Source: a virus. Taken from it: a stretch of DNA of 35,994 nucleotides. The stretch is taken from the IMG/VR virus record IMGVR_UViG_3300031933_000191, positions 1 through 35,994 of that record; one strand, 5' to 3'. A program made the translations under genes and the position numbers. Below, one piece after another: positions 6,840-15,695 of this stretch (its first letter is position 1; the number at the start of each line of letters is the position of its first letter). A model generated the notes under the pieces. It saw only the letters and a program-made list of their open reading frames with translations. It was not told the DNA's origin and did not search any database.

Positions 6840-7980
6840 TTTCGACCTTAGTTACTGTTAGCGATGAAAGCACGGGCAGCCAGTTGGCGGCGGTTATGTC
6901 GTCAATATCGAACTTGATTGATTGCAGCTCACTAAATTGCGCGTGGCACTCTGCCACCAATTGGCTAACGCTAAACACGCATTGGTGCGCTACGCGGGTG
7001 GGTGCGTACGCTGCATTTTGCCTGAACGCTGCTTGTATAAATGTTGTTAACTCGCTTTGTATGTCTTCGCTTTGCGAGTGCAGTTTGTATGTTGCTGTTA
7101 CATTAAACCCAGTGGTTGCCATTGCATACACTATGAAGTCGTCGCCTAAGCCGTGATGCCCTGCGGTTCTTATGTGCTGATTAATTGCCCCCAGCAAAGC
7201 GGTTGGCACTGCGCCTATGTCTAAATATATGTAGGCATTTGCTGTACCTGGACCGCGTGGCGCTCCGGTTTGAATATAGATGTTATCTATTGGCACGCCA
7301 AAGCTTGCAATTATTTGTTTGTATACTGCGTTAATGTGCCAGCGAGCGGCCGTGCCGAACACGTTGCGTATGCGTTGGCGGTAATGCTCGGTGCTTTCGG
7401 TGTTTGCCCCGGGCTTTATTAGCCAGTCTTGGTTGTTAGTTACTGTTACGCCTTCTTGCTGATCAATAAAGTAGCGGTATGCGTTTGCTGGCAAGTTATA
7501 TGCTGCGCCCTCTTCTTGTGCTTGCGCTAATGCGTACGCCGTGCTTTGACCTGCTGCAAAATGCACATCTTGCATTAGCGTTAATTTATATACTTGTTCG
7601 CCTAGCACGTCGGTAGCAATTTGTGCACCGGCGGTAATTGAGCTTTCTCCGGCAGTGTTTTGGCGCGTGAACGTGAGTATGCCTTGAGCCGCTACGCCCG
7701 CCTGAATGAAAACGTTGCGAGCTGGGCCATGCTTTTCTATTAGCGCGTCGCGGCTGGCGGTCATTATAAATAGATTTGGCATAAGCTGTTGTGCAACCCA
7801 GTTTAATAGCTGCACTAGCGGCTTGGTGATCAGCGCTTCAACGGTGCGCCAAAAAGGGCTAAACGGTGAGTTATTAGCAATCTGTATGTTTTGCTCTTTT
7901 AGCTGTGCTTGCCATTGCGCTTTTGCTGTTTGCTCGTCCATTGGCAAGCCTGCATTTTGCATCATTGTTTTAAAGTTCAT
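6832..7980 (-). CDS. J: Baseplate wedge protein gpJ
   Basis: A baseplate wedge protein of the gpJ/Mu gp47 family, about 382 residues from the ATG at 7980. I prefer this start because GGAG precedes it by about 6 bp; an in-frame ATG at 7992 is also possible. Typical features are an N-terminal helical region with RDALIEKHGPARN, a central QIATDVLGEQVYKL/YNLPANAYRYFIDQQEGVTV stretch, and IKPGANTESTEHYRQRIRN. This last motif is characteristic of gpJ-like wedges. The gene overlaps its neighbours on both sides (DUF2590-like upstream, I downstream). Confidence 0.85.
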   Translation of the reverse strand: MNFKTMMQNAGLPMDEQTAKAQWQAQLKEQNIQIANNSPFSPFWRTVEALITKPLVQLLNWVAQQLMPNLFIMTASRDALIEKHGPARNVFIQAGVAAQGILTFTRQNTAGESSITAGAQIATDVLGEQVYKLTLMQDVHFAAGQSTAYALAQAQEEGAAYNLPANAYRYFIDQQEGVTVTNNQDWLIKPGANTESTEHYRQRIRNVFGTAARWHINAVYKQIIASFGVPIDNIYIQTGAPRGPGTANAYIYLDIGAVPTALLGAINQHIRTAGHHGLGDDFIVYAMATTGFNVTATYKLHSQSEDIQSELTTFIQAAFRQNAAYAPTRVAHQCVFSVSQLVAECHAQFSELQSIKFDIDDITAANWLPVLSSLTVTKVENG

Positions 7981-8296
7981 TGCTGCTCCCATACTGGCGC
8001 GTTTGTGCGTTAATGCTTAATGTGCCGTCGTCGTTGCGGTGCACTTTTATTGTGCCTGGCTTTACGCGATTGTCTTGCTCGGTTAGTAGTTCTAGCTCGG
8101 TTAATATGGGCGCTATGCCGTTTTTGTTGCGCAAGCCAACAAGCTTGGTTAGTAAGCCGCTTTCTAAAATGCGGTGCTTTATATCCTGACTTATTACGTC
8201 GGCTTTTTTAAACGTACTGGGACTTAGCGAGTCGTTAAGCATAAAGTCGCCGTCTTGTATTTCTAGGTCTATGTGTAGTGCTATATCAAATTTCAT
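7970..8296 (-). CDS. DUF2590-like baseplate protein
   Basis: A 108-residue protein in the position where P2 has gpW, the gp25-like wedge protein. It resembles the small DUF2590 family of K139-like phages: short beta strands at the start (IALHIDLEIQDGDFML), a helix around DVISQDIKHRILESGLL, then NRVKPGTIKVHRNDDGTLSI-like strands. The single-base overlap with the tape-measure stop and the 11-bp overlap with J tie it to baseplate assembly. The likely role is a gp25-like wedge or sheath initiator, inferred from position. Confidence 0.68.
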   Translation of the reverse strand: MKFDIALHIDLEIQDGDFMLNDSLSPSTFKKADVISQDIKHRILESGLLTKLVGLRNKNGIAPILTELELLTEQDNRVKPGTIKVHRNDDGTLSINAQTRQYGSSNEL

Positions 8297-11200
8297 TAAC
8301 CTGCTAGCTCCATCATTTGCTCAAAGCTTTGCGCTAAGTCGTCCGATTTAAAGTTTACGTTTTCAATGCTTATATGCTTGCTGCTGTCGCTGCTATTGCT
8401 GTTGTTATTTGTACTGTTGCTGTTGTTGTTGGTTAGGCTTTGCAGGTAAGCCGACTTTTGTGCTTTTGGCTTATATGCAGTGGCCTGTTGTTCTGCGCTA
8501 ATTTGCTGCGCTTTTTCGGCGCTGTTGCTGGCTGTGTTAGTAATTGCCCGATCTGTTTTTACGCTGGGCAATGCTGGCTCTGGTGCTGCGCTTTGGTTAA
8601 CGCTTACCAATTGGGCTTGCTTAGGGCTATAAACAGGCGAATTTGCCGCGTTAGTAATATTGCTAACTGTGTTTGTAGCCATTGGTGCTGCGTTGTTTTG
8701 AGCGGCGCTAATTGCGCTGTTAGTTACTGCGTTGTTTTGCTCGCTTGAGAACGCGTTATATATTAATGCTTGGCTACGTGCTTGCGACTGTAAATTTAAC
8801 GGCGCGGCGGTGTCGGTTGGCACAGCGGGTAAACGCTGGCTAGTAAATTTAAAGGCGGCTTGCGCTGCTTCGCGCTCAGTCATTGCTTTTGGTTGGGCTG
8901 AATAAGCAGGGTCGTTTGCTGCTTGCTCTGCCAATGCCTGCTTGCGCATTCCTTCAGTTTCAATAATTGTTGTTGCTTTAGGAGCTGCATAATTTACAGG
9001 GCTGCTTGGTGCTACATACTGCGAGCTTGCTTGCTGAGCTGGCGCGTTGGCTTTACTGATAACGCTTTGCCCGTAGTCGCGGCTGTATGCTTGATCGGCA
9101 CTTTGCATAACCATTGTTTGCGGCTGAACTGCTTGGGTTACTTTGGTTGCCTTTACTTCTACTTCGTCGTCACCAAAGCCAAAGAAATCTTTTATTGAGT
9201 CGGCTACACCTTTTAAGCCGCCTACTTTTTCACTGAGCCAGTCGAATGCCTTGCCGTAGCCTTTCATCAACATGCCCATTGGTGTAAACCCAAATATGGT
9301 TTTGATGATTTCGAAAAAACTACCTAGCGGTGATTGCACTGCGGTCCACATGCTACCGATTGCACTGCCTAGCCAAGTAATACCATTAATTAATTTGGTT
9401 ACTCCCCAAATAACTAGCTTTATAGGTGCTAGTACTAAATTTAGTATTGACCCAAAAATTAAGCCGAAAACTTCGCCTGCTGATGTTATGCCCTCTAGCG
9501 CTTCGCTTGACTTTTCAACCGGTGCAAATAAAGATACAAACCAGTTAAACGCACTTTTAACGGCGTTTATAATTGGCGCGAAGGCATCGCCTAGCTCGCT
9601 AAATAAATCAGTTACTGGCGCCATGCTGTGCACAAAGCCATCCCAAAAGCCGCTCATAAATGCTTTAATTGGCTGCCAATATTTATATATAACAAGCGCC
9701 AATATAGCCACCAATGCAATGATTGCGCCTATTGGGTTGGCGATCATTACTGCGTTTAAAAACCCCATTATTCTAGTTACGCTAAATAGGCTGCCTGCAA
9801 AGCGCCCAAAGCTTGCGCCGCCGGCTGCCAATACTGCTGGGAATAGTTTTAATGTGCCCATGAACCCTAGGGCTTTTATTCTTGAAAAAATCAAACCAGC
9901 CGGCATAAGGAGTCGAGCATTAAATACTTCGTATGCAATGCGGGCTTTATTAGTTGCACCTGCGTAAAGCGTTGTAACAATTGATGCTGTTTGCGTAGCC
10001 TTGGTTTGCGCCATTGTTTGCGCTGTAGTTAACGCGCTCACTGCGCGGGCTTTATTTGTAGCCCCTGTAGATAGCGTTAACGATGCTGCAAGCGCTTTGT
10101 TTGTTGTTGAGTAAAGCGCTGTCGCGTACTTTAGGCCACTTATAATTGGCGTTAACACAACCGACGCATATTTAAACAACCCCATAGCAAAGTTAACTAG
10201 GCCAAAGGCTGTTACTAAGCCCACCACGCCAACTACAACGGTTGCTATTGCGCTGGACAAAATAGGGAATTGCTCGGTTAGCGAGACGATGCCATAAAAC
10301 ATGGTAGCTAGCATTGAAACAAAAGGTTCTACCACTGGTAGTAATCGCTGACCAAGTGCTATTGATGCAGAGTTAAACGAACCTGCTAATTGGCTCCACG
10401 GCGTTTTCATGTCGTCCGCCATTTTTGCAACGTTTGCCATACCGCTAATATTGCTTAAATCTTTTACTTGGTTATCTAACCCGTCTATATCTTTTATTAA
10501 TAATTTAATTAGCGACGACGCTTCGGCTGAGCCGAACGCGGATGCTATTGCGTCAATGTCGACCTGCTTAGTTAAACCATTTGTTTTATCATTAATGAGC
10601 TGCAGTATATCTACCATGGGCAGTAGCTGCCCTGAGCTATCGGTAAAGTTTAAGCCGAGTGCTTTTTGCGCCTTGCCTGCGCCTGCTTCAAATGCCTTTA
10701 ACTTTGTTGCTGATTCGCTGCCGCTCATGGTTGATTGTAGTCGGCCTAAAATAGCAATTTGCTCAGCTATTGGCGCAGACGACGAAGCACCCAACGCACT
10801 AAACGCGGACGCCATTTCTTTACCGTCGGTTTTGTAGTCGGTTACTGCTTTGGCTGTAATACCTGCAATGTCTTCTGCCCACTTTACTTTGCCCATTTTG
10901 TCGGCCGTATCTTTAAATACGCCGTACATTGTGCCCATGTAATCGGTCACTGTTGCAGCGTCGGCTTTAGTGGCTTTGGCAAGTACGTTTGATATTTCGG
11001 TAACCTTTGATAGTTCGTCGCCTGTTATTCCTGACATTGCTGATTGAATATCGTAGGCGCTGCGAACAAAGTCGGATGCGTTGCCGCCAAAATTGGCGGT
11101 AAACTCTAATGAAGTTTTGTTTAATTTTTGTAATGATTCGTCAACTACGCCCAGCGATTTCACTTCACCCAATGCGGCGGCCTGATCTATTGCTGGCGCA

Positions 11201-11388
11201 AGTGAACGCGCTAATGCGTAGCCACCCGCTACGGCCGTGGCTGCGCCGCGCATCATCTGATCTTGCGCGGCGGCTGTTTGCTGGCTCAGCTGATTAATTT
11301 TAGCCATGACTTTATTAACCGGACCCGTCACCTTGTCGATGATGCCGATTGAATAATTAAGCTTGTCTAACTTGCTGAGCGTGGCCAT
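8296..11388 (-). CDS. T: Tail tape measure protein gpT
   Basis: A 1030-residue tape measure that sets tail length and is packed inside the tube. The N-terminus has the TP901 core (about 60-330: repeated helical pattern with AEDIAGITAKAVTDYKTDG and AILGRLQSTMSGSE). A long hydrophobic region follows, about 345-700, with several membrane-like segments such as FLNAVMIANPIGAIIALVAI that could insert in the host inner membrane. The last 300 residues are low complexity (Ala/Gln/Ser, then an Asn/Ser run near 1000). At roughly 0.15 nm per residue the tail would be about 150 nm, somewhat longer than that of P2 (gpT 815 residues). It starts 3 bp after the stop of the E' frameshift product. Confidence 0.9.
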   Translation of the reverse strand: MATLSKLDKLNYSIGIIDKVTGPVNKVMAKINQLSQQTAAAQDQMMRGAATAVAGGYALARSLAPAIDQAAALGEVKSLGVVDESLQKLNKTSLEFTANFGGNASDFVRSAYDIQSAMSGITGDELSKVTEISNVLAKATKADAATVTDYMGTMYGVFKDTADKMGKVKWAEDIAGITAKAVTDYKTDGKEMASAFSALGASSSAPIAEQIAILGRLQSTMSGSESATKLKAFEAGAGKAQKALGLNFTDSSGQLLPMVDILQLINDKTNGLTKQVDIDAIASAFGSAEASSLIKLLIKDIDGLDNQVKDLSNISGMANVAKMADDMKTPWSQLAGSFNSASIALGQRLLPVVEPFVSMLATMFYGIVSLTEQFPILSSAIATVVVGVVGLVTAFGLVNFAMGLFKYASVVLTPIISGLKYATALYSTTNKALAASLTLSTGATNKARAVSALTTAQTMAQTKATQTASIVTTLYAGATNKARIAYEVFNARLLMPAGLIFSRIKALGFMGTLKLFPAVLAAGGASFGRFAGSLFSVTRIMGFLNAVMIANPIGAIIALVAILALVIYKYWQPIKAFMSGFWDGFVHSMAPVTDLFSELGDAFAPIINAVKSAFNWFVSLFAPVEKSSEALEGITSAGEVFGLIFGSILNLVLAPIKLVIWGVTKLINGITWLGSAIGSMWTAVQSPLGSFFEIIKTIFGFTPMGMLMKGYGKAFDWLSEKVGGLKGVADSIKDFFGFGDDEVEVKATKVTQAVQPQTMVMQSADQAYSRDYGQSVISKANAPAQQASSQYVAPSSPVNYAAPKATTIIETEGMRKQALAEQAANDPAYSAQPKAMTEREAAQAAFKFTSQRLPAVPTDTAAPLNLQSQARSQALIYNAFSSEQNNAVTNSAISAAQNNAAPMATNTVSNITNAANSPVYSPKQAQLVSVNQSAAPEPALPSVKTDRAITNTASNSAEKAQQISAEQQATAYKPKAQKSAYLQSLTNNNSNSTNNNSNSSDSSKHISIENVNFKSDDLAQSFEQMMELAG

Positions 11389-11391
11389 ACA

Positions 11392-11843
11392 TTACTCGCT
11401 TAGTGCTTGGCATATGCCGTTATTTACAGCAACTACAAAGTTTTCTTGCTGCTGCGTTTCGAGGTATAGCGCTTGCGCTAGGCTCTCTTGGGTGGCGGTA
11501 ACCGCGCCAAAATACTTGGCGTGGTATGCCTGTAGCTGATCTAACCGAGACTTGCCTATTTGCTTGGCTCGGTCTTCGATTTTTTTACGGTGAAATTAAA
11601 CTCCGGTTGGTACTCTTCAACAATGGCACCCACTAAAAATAATGCGGCGCCTGGCTGTTGCACTAGCTCTTTTAATTTTTTAGCGTCTTCTTGCACTACG
11701 GTGTTTAATACAAAGTTAGTTGCCGGCTGCACTTTGTTGTTTGGCTGCGTAGAGTTTATGTATTTGTTGTAGTCTGCTGCGTTTACGTTAAATGTAATTT
11801 CGCCTACCGGTGTTTCTAATGTGATTTTTTTCTCGAACGCCAT
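11392..11843 (-). CDS. E': E+E' tail chaperone made by -1 ribosomal frameshift
   Basis: Reading the E gene in frame to a slippery heptamer A AAA AAA (codons gtA AAA AAA at about 11580-11586), a -1 shift enters an open frame. That frame continues IEDRAKQIGKSRLDQLQAYH, then about 42 more residues, to a TAA at 11392. The fusion would have about 150 residues: 88 shared with E plus 62 unique. In P2 and many tailed phages the E/E' (or G/GT) pair is made by exactly this mechanism, and the two proteins chaperone the tape measure during tube assembly. The product is highly helical and ends next to the tape-measure start. I saw the slip site and the open frame directly; frameshifting itself is inferred. 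Confidence 0.8.
11556..11843 (-). CDS. E: Tail assembly chaperone gpE
   Basis: A 95-residue protein between the tube-side gene and the tape measure, the invariable position of gpE. It starts with beta strands (ITLETPVGEITFNVNAADYN) and continues with helices, including DAKKLKELVQQPGAALFLVG. Near the 3' end the codons GTA AAA AAA form a perfect slippery heptamer. Ribosomes that do not shift stop seven codons later and give this short form. Start ATG at 11843 lies 3 bp beyond the stop of the upstream gene. Confidence 0.8.
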   Translation of the reverse strand: MAFEKKITLETPVGEITFNVNAADYNKYINSTQPNNKVQPATNFVLNTVVQEDAKKLKELVQQPGAALFLVGAIVEEYQPEFNFTVKKSKTEPSK

Positions 11844-11845
11844 GA

Positions 11846-12475
11846 TTATTTACTCTCTGTTGGTTTTGCAATGTCGGATTGATTTAGTAATGTGTATGTA
11901 AAATACGGGCCGTACTTGGCTGCTGATTGGTCACACAAATTAATGAACTCGTCAAAGTCATTTGGGTTAGCTAGCACTTGGCAACCTGCAGACCATTTAT
12001 CAACTTGGGTTGATGTGGTTTTGCTGTTTGCTCGGTGGCAGTTAATACCAAAGTAACCCTGCTGTAGCTCGGCTTGTGGTGTGACTTCCGTGTCTAACTC
12101 GGTGTTTTTGTCGTTGTCGCGTAGAACAACAACAGGTTTGTGCTGCACTAGGGCGCGGTATTTGCCCTGGTGATAACCCAACTTCCATAGGCTTTTATGC
12201 TGCCCTGCAATTAGCACTGCGGTGCCACTTACATTCATTGGGTTGGTTCGCCAGTACGTTCCTGCGTCTGTTGTAGCTTTGTACTGCTTTAATTGCCATT
12301 CGCCACTTTGCTGATACAGCACGCAAATAACATCGTTAAAGGTATTGGCGCGCGTGTTGTTGTGGCGAATACCTATAATGTTTAGGTTTAATTCTCCCTC
12401 GAACACGCGGTAGCCGCAGGCCTTTAAAGTGCTAAGCAATGTTGCGGCAGTTAGTTTGCGAATGGCTTTGGTCAT
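11846..12475 (-). CDS. L,D-transpeptidase-fold protein; candidate endolysin or tail-associated murein enzyme
   Basis: A 209-residue protein with a clear catalytic-looking core: TDAGTYWRTNPMNVSGTAVL (about 69-88), GKYRALVQHKPVVVLRD, then GYFGINCHRAN with His147, and VDKWSAGCQV with Ser162, Gly164 and Cys165. The His plus SxGC pattern is that of YkuD-like L,D-transpeptidase folds, which act on peptidoglycan peptides. Similar proteins occur in phages of other groups. It lies between tail tube FII and E and shares a base with FII. There is no signal peptide. No conventional lysozyme or amidase exists elsewhere in the window, so it could be the endolysin. A tail-associated wall-remodelling role is the alternative. 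Confidence 0.62.
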   Translation of the reverse strand: MTKAIRKLTAATLLSTLKACGYRVFEGELNLNIIGIRHNNTRANTFNDVICVLYQQSGEWQLKQYKATTDAGTYWRTNPMNVSGTAVLIAGQHKSLWKLGYHQGKYRALVQHKPVVVLRDNDKNTELDTEVTPQAELQQGYFGINCHRANSKTTSTQVDKWSAGCQVLANPNDFDEFINLCDQSAAKYGPYFTYTLLNQSDIAKPTESK

Positions 12476-12924
12476 TACAAGTCTCTCACTTCGTCAGATG
12501 TTAGGTACGGCACGCCGTTGATTTTTACAAAGTCGGGACTGGTGATCGGACACTTAATTGATGTTGTGTCTTCTTCGCCGCCGTCGGCTTTAATGTTTAA
12601 AATTTCGTCTAGTTGCGGTAGGCAGCCAAACGCTTCAATGTTCTTTTTGCCTGCTGCTACTTCGGCGTTAAATGCTACGTCGAACGGCTCAATGCCTTTC
12701 CAGCTACCTGCCTTTGCCGCTTGCGCTTGCACAATTAGCCAGTTTTCGTGGTCGAGCTTTAGGGTTACTTCGCCTTCTACGTCGCCGTCGATAAAGCCTT
12801 TTGGTACGCCACGCACTTTTTTAACTGTGCGGCCGTCAGTGATTTTTACGGTTGCTTCGATTACGTGCACCATTGAGTTACCAATGAAAATATCGAAGTC
12901 TTTACCGCCTAGTACTTTTTGCAT
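12475..12924 (-). CDS. FII: Tail tube protein FII-type (DUF2597-like)
   Basis: A 149-residue protein following the sheath gene with an 8-bp gap, the canonical FI-FII order. It has alternating strands from residue 10 to about 75 (FDIFIGNSMVHVIEATVKIT, then VPKGFIDGDVEGEVTLKL), matching the inner beta-barrel of tube proteins. It resembles the DUF2597 family of K139/HP1-like phages rather than P2 FII itself. It polymerises into the hollow tail tube inside the sheath. Confidence 0.78.
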   Translation of the reverse strand: MQKVLGGKDFDIFIGNSMVHVIEATVKITDGRTVKKVRGVPKGFIDGDVEGEVTLKLDHENWLIVQAQAAKAGSWKGIEPFDVAFNAEVAAGKKNIEAFGCLPQLDEILNIKADGGEEDTTSIKCPITSPDFVKINGVPYLTSDEVRDL

Positions 12925-12932
12925 GTTCGCTC

Positions 12933-14033
12933 CTACTCTGCGTTATCTAACATGATGCCAACTATGATGGTGTTGGGTGAATCGATTGGCTTAACTTTGA
13001 GAACGACTTGCAATGTGGTTGCGTTCATAAACGTTAGGCTGATGCTGTCGTCTTTTGGCGTGTCGATTAGGCCCGGGAACTTGTCGGCACCAATGTTAAT
13101 TGAGCGCGCCATTTCGCGTAGCGGTTTGCCCATAATGCGCTTGCCAAATTCAATGCCACTGGCACTGTTGTTTAGGCGGCGGTTTTTAATGTTTTGAATG
13201 GCAATAATGCGCACGTCGCGTGCGGCCTTGTCGACAATGCGGCCTGTTTCGATTTGCTGAAAGTCGCCGCCTTCGGCATCTAGCATGTTTACGTCGCCAA
13301 AATATGTGCCGTCGAAGTCTGGGTAAAACTGTGTGCAACTAAAGCGCAGCGCGTCTAGTGCGGCTGTGGTTGAGTTGGTTAACGGTTTGCCTGCGGCATC
13401 TACCGGATGCGGCATTAGTGACATTGCACCCGTAAGAACTCGCATTGGGCTATCTGCAATAGTGACTGCGCTTTTGCATAAACGCCCAGTTACTGCGCCT
13501 AGCTCGTCGCCAAATAACAAAGGAATAACAGCTGTTTGCGGTGCTACTACGCCTTCGGTTATTGGCTGCAATGCGGTTACTAAGTCTGACCAGTTTTGTA
13601 GCTCGGTTAGCCCAGGCGCTGCAACTAAAAAGCGCACGCGGCGAGCAAGACTTGCTAGTATTTCAAGCGCTTTAGCTTGATAGCTTTCTACTTCTGCTTT
13701 GCCTGTTACGGGCGTACAAATAACAATGATTTCGGGACTTACGTCTTGATCCATTGCTTCGTCAATAAGTGCCATTACGTCGGCGTCGATTGCGTGCGCT
13801 ATTGCATAACCACTTACTAGGTCGTCGCCGTTGCGCTGCCATGCTTTAACTTGGGTTTTTAACGGTGAGCCGGCTACGCCAAACTCAGCATCAAAGTCGC
13901 TTTGTGCATTAATGGGTAGAATTTTGCCGTTGTTTTCGGCTGCTTGGCCGATGAACAATACGGTGCGTTCTACCTGTTTTGTAGCGCCACTGCCTGTTTG
14001 AATGGCGGCAACGGATACTTTACCTTGTGCCAT
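12933..14033 (-). CDS. FI: Tail sheath protein FI-type (DUF2586-like)
   Basis: A 366-residue contractile sheath subunit. N-terminal strands (QGKVSVAAIQTGSGATKQVE) are followed by a sheath-like core containing VERTVLFIGQAAENNG, PEIIVICTPVTGKAEVESY and RRVRFLVAAPGLTEL, and a C-terminal domain with FPGLIDTPKDDSISLTFMNA. It is closer to the DUF2586 sheath of K139-like phages than to P2 gpFI. Between S and FII it forms the sheath that contracts to drive the tube into the cell. Confidence 0.86.
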   Translation of the reverse strand: MAQGKVSVAAIQTGSGATKQVERTVLFIGQAAENNGKILPINAQSDFDAEFGVAGSPLKTQVKAWQRNGDDLVSGYAIAHAIDADVMALIDEAMDQDVSPEIIVICTPVTGKAEVESYQAKALEILASLARRVRFLVAAPGLTELQNWSDLVTALQPITEGVVAPQTAVIPLLFGDELGAVTGRLCKSAVTIADSPMRVLTGAMSLMPHPVDAAGKPLTNSTTAALDALRFSCTQFYPDFDGTYFGDVNMLDAEGGDFQQIETGRIVDKAARDVRIIAIQNIKNRRLNNSASGIEFGKRIMGKPLREMARSINIGADKFPGLIDTPKDDSISLTFMNATTLQVVLKVKPIDSPNTIIVGIMLDNAE

Positions 14034-14055
14034 GGTCGTTCCTTTTTTGCTTGCG

Positions 14056-14688
14056 CTACGCCACTTGCATAGCTTTGTTTAAAATAAAATTCATTTGCTC
14101 TTTTTGTTCGGCCATTGTTTGCCCCAAAAAGGAGCGGGCCGGTAAATCAATTTTCCATGCGCTCTTGCCTGAGCTGCCCTTTAATTCGCGCAGTAAAAAC
14201 CCTGCTTGGTTAATACTTAAATTGTTTGTTATCCATTTAATACTTGGTCGCTTGCTGCCCTTGCCTTTGCCGCGCGGTATTTTGTAACCCTCGCTTATTA
14301 ATGCTCTGGCTAAGTTGCGCGTGGCTGGGCCTTCTTTATTTTGTGCGGCACTGCTTTTGGGCTTACCTGCATCTAGGCTTATGCCCTCTTGGTGGGCGCG
14401 GGCTATTTTTCCGCTGTTGCCACCTTTAAAATATACGCTTGCGCTATTTGCGCCGTAGCGCACTTTCATGTTGCGCTTTAGCTTTGTTAGCATTTTCTTT
14501 TTTTTGCCGTTGGCGCGGCCTTGCCACCTTTTACCCGCTAAATCACTTTGCCTGGTGATCCGCTCTTTACTGCTTTTGTTTGCTGCACGTATTGCGCTGC
14601 GCAATATGTTGCGGCGCTTTTGTGGCTTGAGCTGTAAAAACGCTAGCTGCTCTTTGCTTCGGCCTTCATCAAACTTGAGATTAAGCAC
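14056..14688 (-). CDS. S: Tail completion/virion morphogenesis protein gpS
   Basis: A 210-residue basic protein of the gpS (Phage_tail_S) family, required for tail completion and sheath formation. Recognisable parts are an early QLKPQKRRNILRSAIRAANK, a Lys/Arg-rich segment around ITRQSDLAGKRWQGRANGKKK, and RPSIKWITNNLSINQAGFLLRELKG. It overlaps the end of R by 8 bp and leads into the sheath gene after a 22-bp gap. It is longer than P2 gpS (150 residues). Confidence 0.8.
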   Translation of the reverse strand: MLNLKFDEGRSKEQLAFLQLKPQKRRNILRSAIRAANKSSKERITRQSDLAGKRWQGRANGKKKKMLTKLKRNMKVRYGANSASVYFKGGNSGKIARAHQEGISLDAGKPKSSAAQNKEGPATRNLARALISEGYKIPRGKGKGSKRPSIKWITNNLSINQAGFLLRELKGSSGKSAWKIDLPARSFLGQTMAEQKEQMNFILNKAMQVA

Positions 14689-15154
14689 GGCTTACTTGGC
14701 CTTCAAGCGTAAACGCTTCGGCTACCCATAGGCTTTGCTCGCCAAAGTCGTAACGGTTGCCGTTAAATTCAAACGGGCCGTTGGGCGCTTGTATTAGTTG
14801 TATGTCTTCGCAAAGCTGATTTATTGTTAGCTCTACTTCGTTGCTGTTGTCGTCGTTAACGTCGGCACTAAATTCAATGTCGGTGCTGTCGTATCGCCCG
14901 CCGTTGTTTTGCAACCAAAATGACGCAAAGGCACAAATAAGTGCTGCGGGTGCTGCGCATGGGTTTATGCTGATCACCCCTGAGTAATAAAACCTTGCGG
15001 CCAATAGGCCGTTGCCGTTAATGGTTTTACTGCTTGGCTCTATGCGGCCGCCTTCTATCCAGCTGTCGAACTGGGTGCTTAGCGCTAGGTTGCGGCCTTG
15101 GTATTCTGCGGTTGCTAAATGCTGCTTAAGCTTTGCTATTTTGCTTTGGCTCAT
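14681..15154 (-). CDS. R: Tail completion protein gpR
   Basis: From the ATG at 15154, which overlaps the L stop as ATGA, this gene encodes about 157 residues starting MSQSKIAKLKQHL. A longer reading to 15226 would run far into L and lacks a ribosome site. Typical features are the N-terminal helix, then AAPAALICAFASFWLQNNGGRYD, and a strand-rich region of acidic residues DIEFSADVNDDNSNEVELTI. The L-R-S order and length fit P2 gpR (about 155 residues), which completes the tail. Confidence 0.8.
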   Translation of the reverse strand: MSQSKIAKLKQHLATAEYQGRNLALSTQFDSWIEGGRIEPSSKTINGNGLLAARFYYSGVISINPCAAPAALICAFASFWLQNNGGRYDSTDIEFSADVNDDNSNEVELTINQLCEDIQLIQAPNGPFEFNGNRYDFGEQSLWVAEAFTLEGQVSRA

Positions 15155-15588
15155 AGTAGCTCTACCGTTAAATTTGGGCTTAGGCCTTGCAGCTGGCGCA
15201 TGGCGTTTATGCTTTCTCTTAACCAATGTTCGTGGTTGTCTATTGCCGCTTGGCTTTGTGCTGTTGCGCTATCGCGGTGCGTGCTGCCTAGCTTTGATAC
15301 CAGCAAACTGGCTTTTGCTTTGCTGTAAACTGCGCGCTTATAAAACAGGGCTTGTGCGGCGCTTAACGTTTGGCCATTGGTAAGCTGTGTATTTGCTAGC
15401 TCTTGGTTAATTTCGGCCTGTGCGTAAAGCAGCTTTTCTAGCAGTACGTCGCTTTTGCTGGCGTACTCTTGGGCTATTGCGTAGTGCTCAATAAAATGGG
15501 CAGTGCTTAGCGCTGGGTAATAGCCGCTGGCCTCAATGATTACATTGACGCTTTGTAAATCTGCTTGTGGCATGCCGCTTAAGTTCAT
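15151..15588 (-). CDS. L: Head completion protein gpL
   Basis: A 145-residue head completion protein. I place the start at 15588 (MNLSGMPQADLQ) because AGG lies 8 bp upstream. It is predominantly helical with TAHFIEHYAIAQEYASKSDVL, then AAQALFYKRAVYSKAKASLL, a pattern known from gpL/connector proteins that close the head after packaging. It follows M after a 107-bp gap and couples to R by a 4-bp overlap. Confidence 0.8.
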   Translation of the reverse strand: MNLSGMPQADLQSVNVIIEASGYYPALSTAHFIEHYAIAQEYASKSDVLLEKLLYAQAEINQELANTQLTNGQTLSAAQALFYKRAVYSKAKASLLVSKLGSTHRDSATAQSQAAIDNHEHWLRESINAMRQLQGLSPNLTVELL

Positions 15589-15695
15589 ATTGCACCTGTA
15601 AAATACACACATTAAATTGGGTGCGGGCGCCACTTAGTCACGCGCGTTAAGCAAGTAATGCTAACGTTGTGCTAAGTTGCCCGCTGGCGTTGGAG

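Noticed and set aside
9272-9967. Long plus-strand open frame (231 codons)
   Set aside because: It is antisense to the tape measure gene, has no ribosome site and no recognisable domain; the tape measure frame is clearly real.
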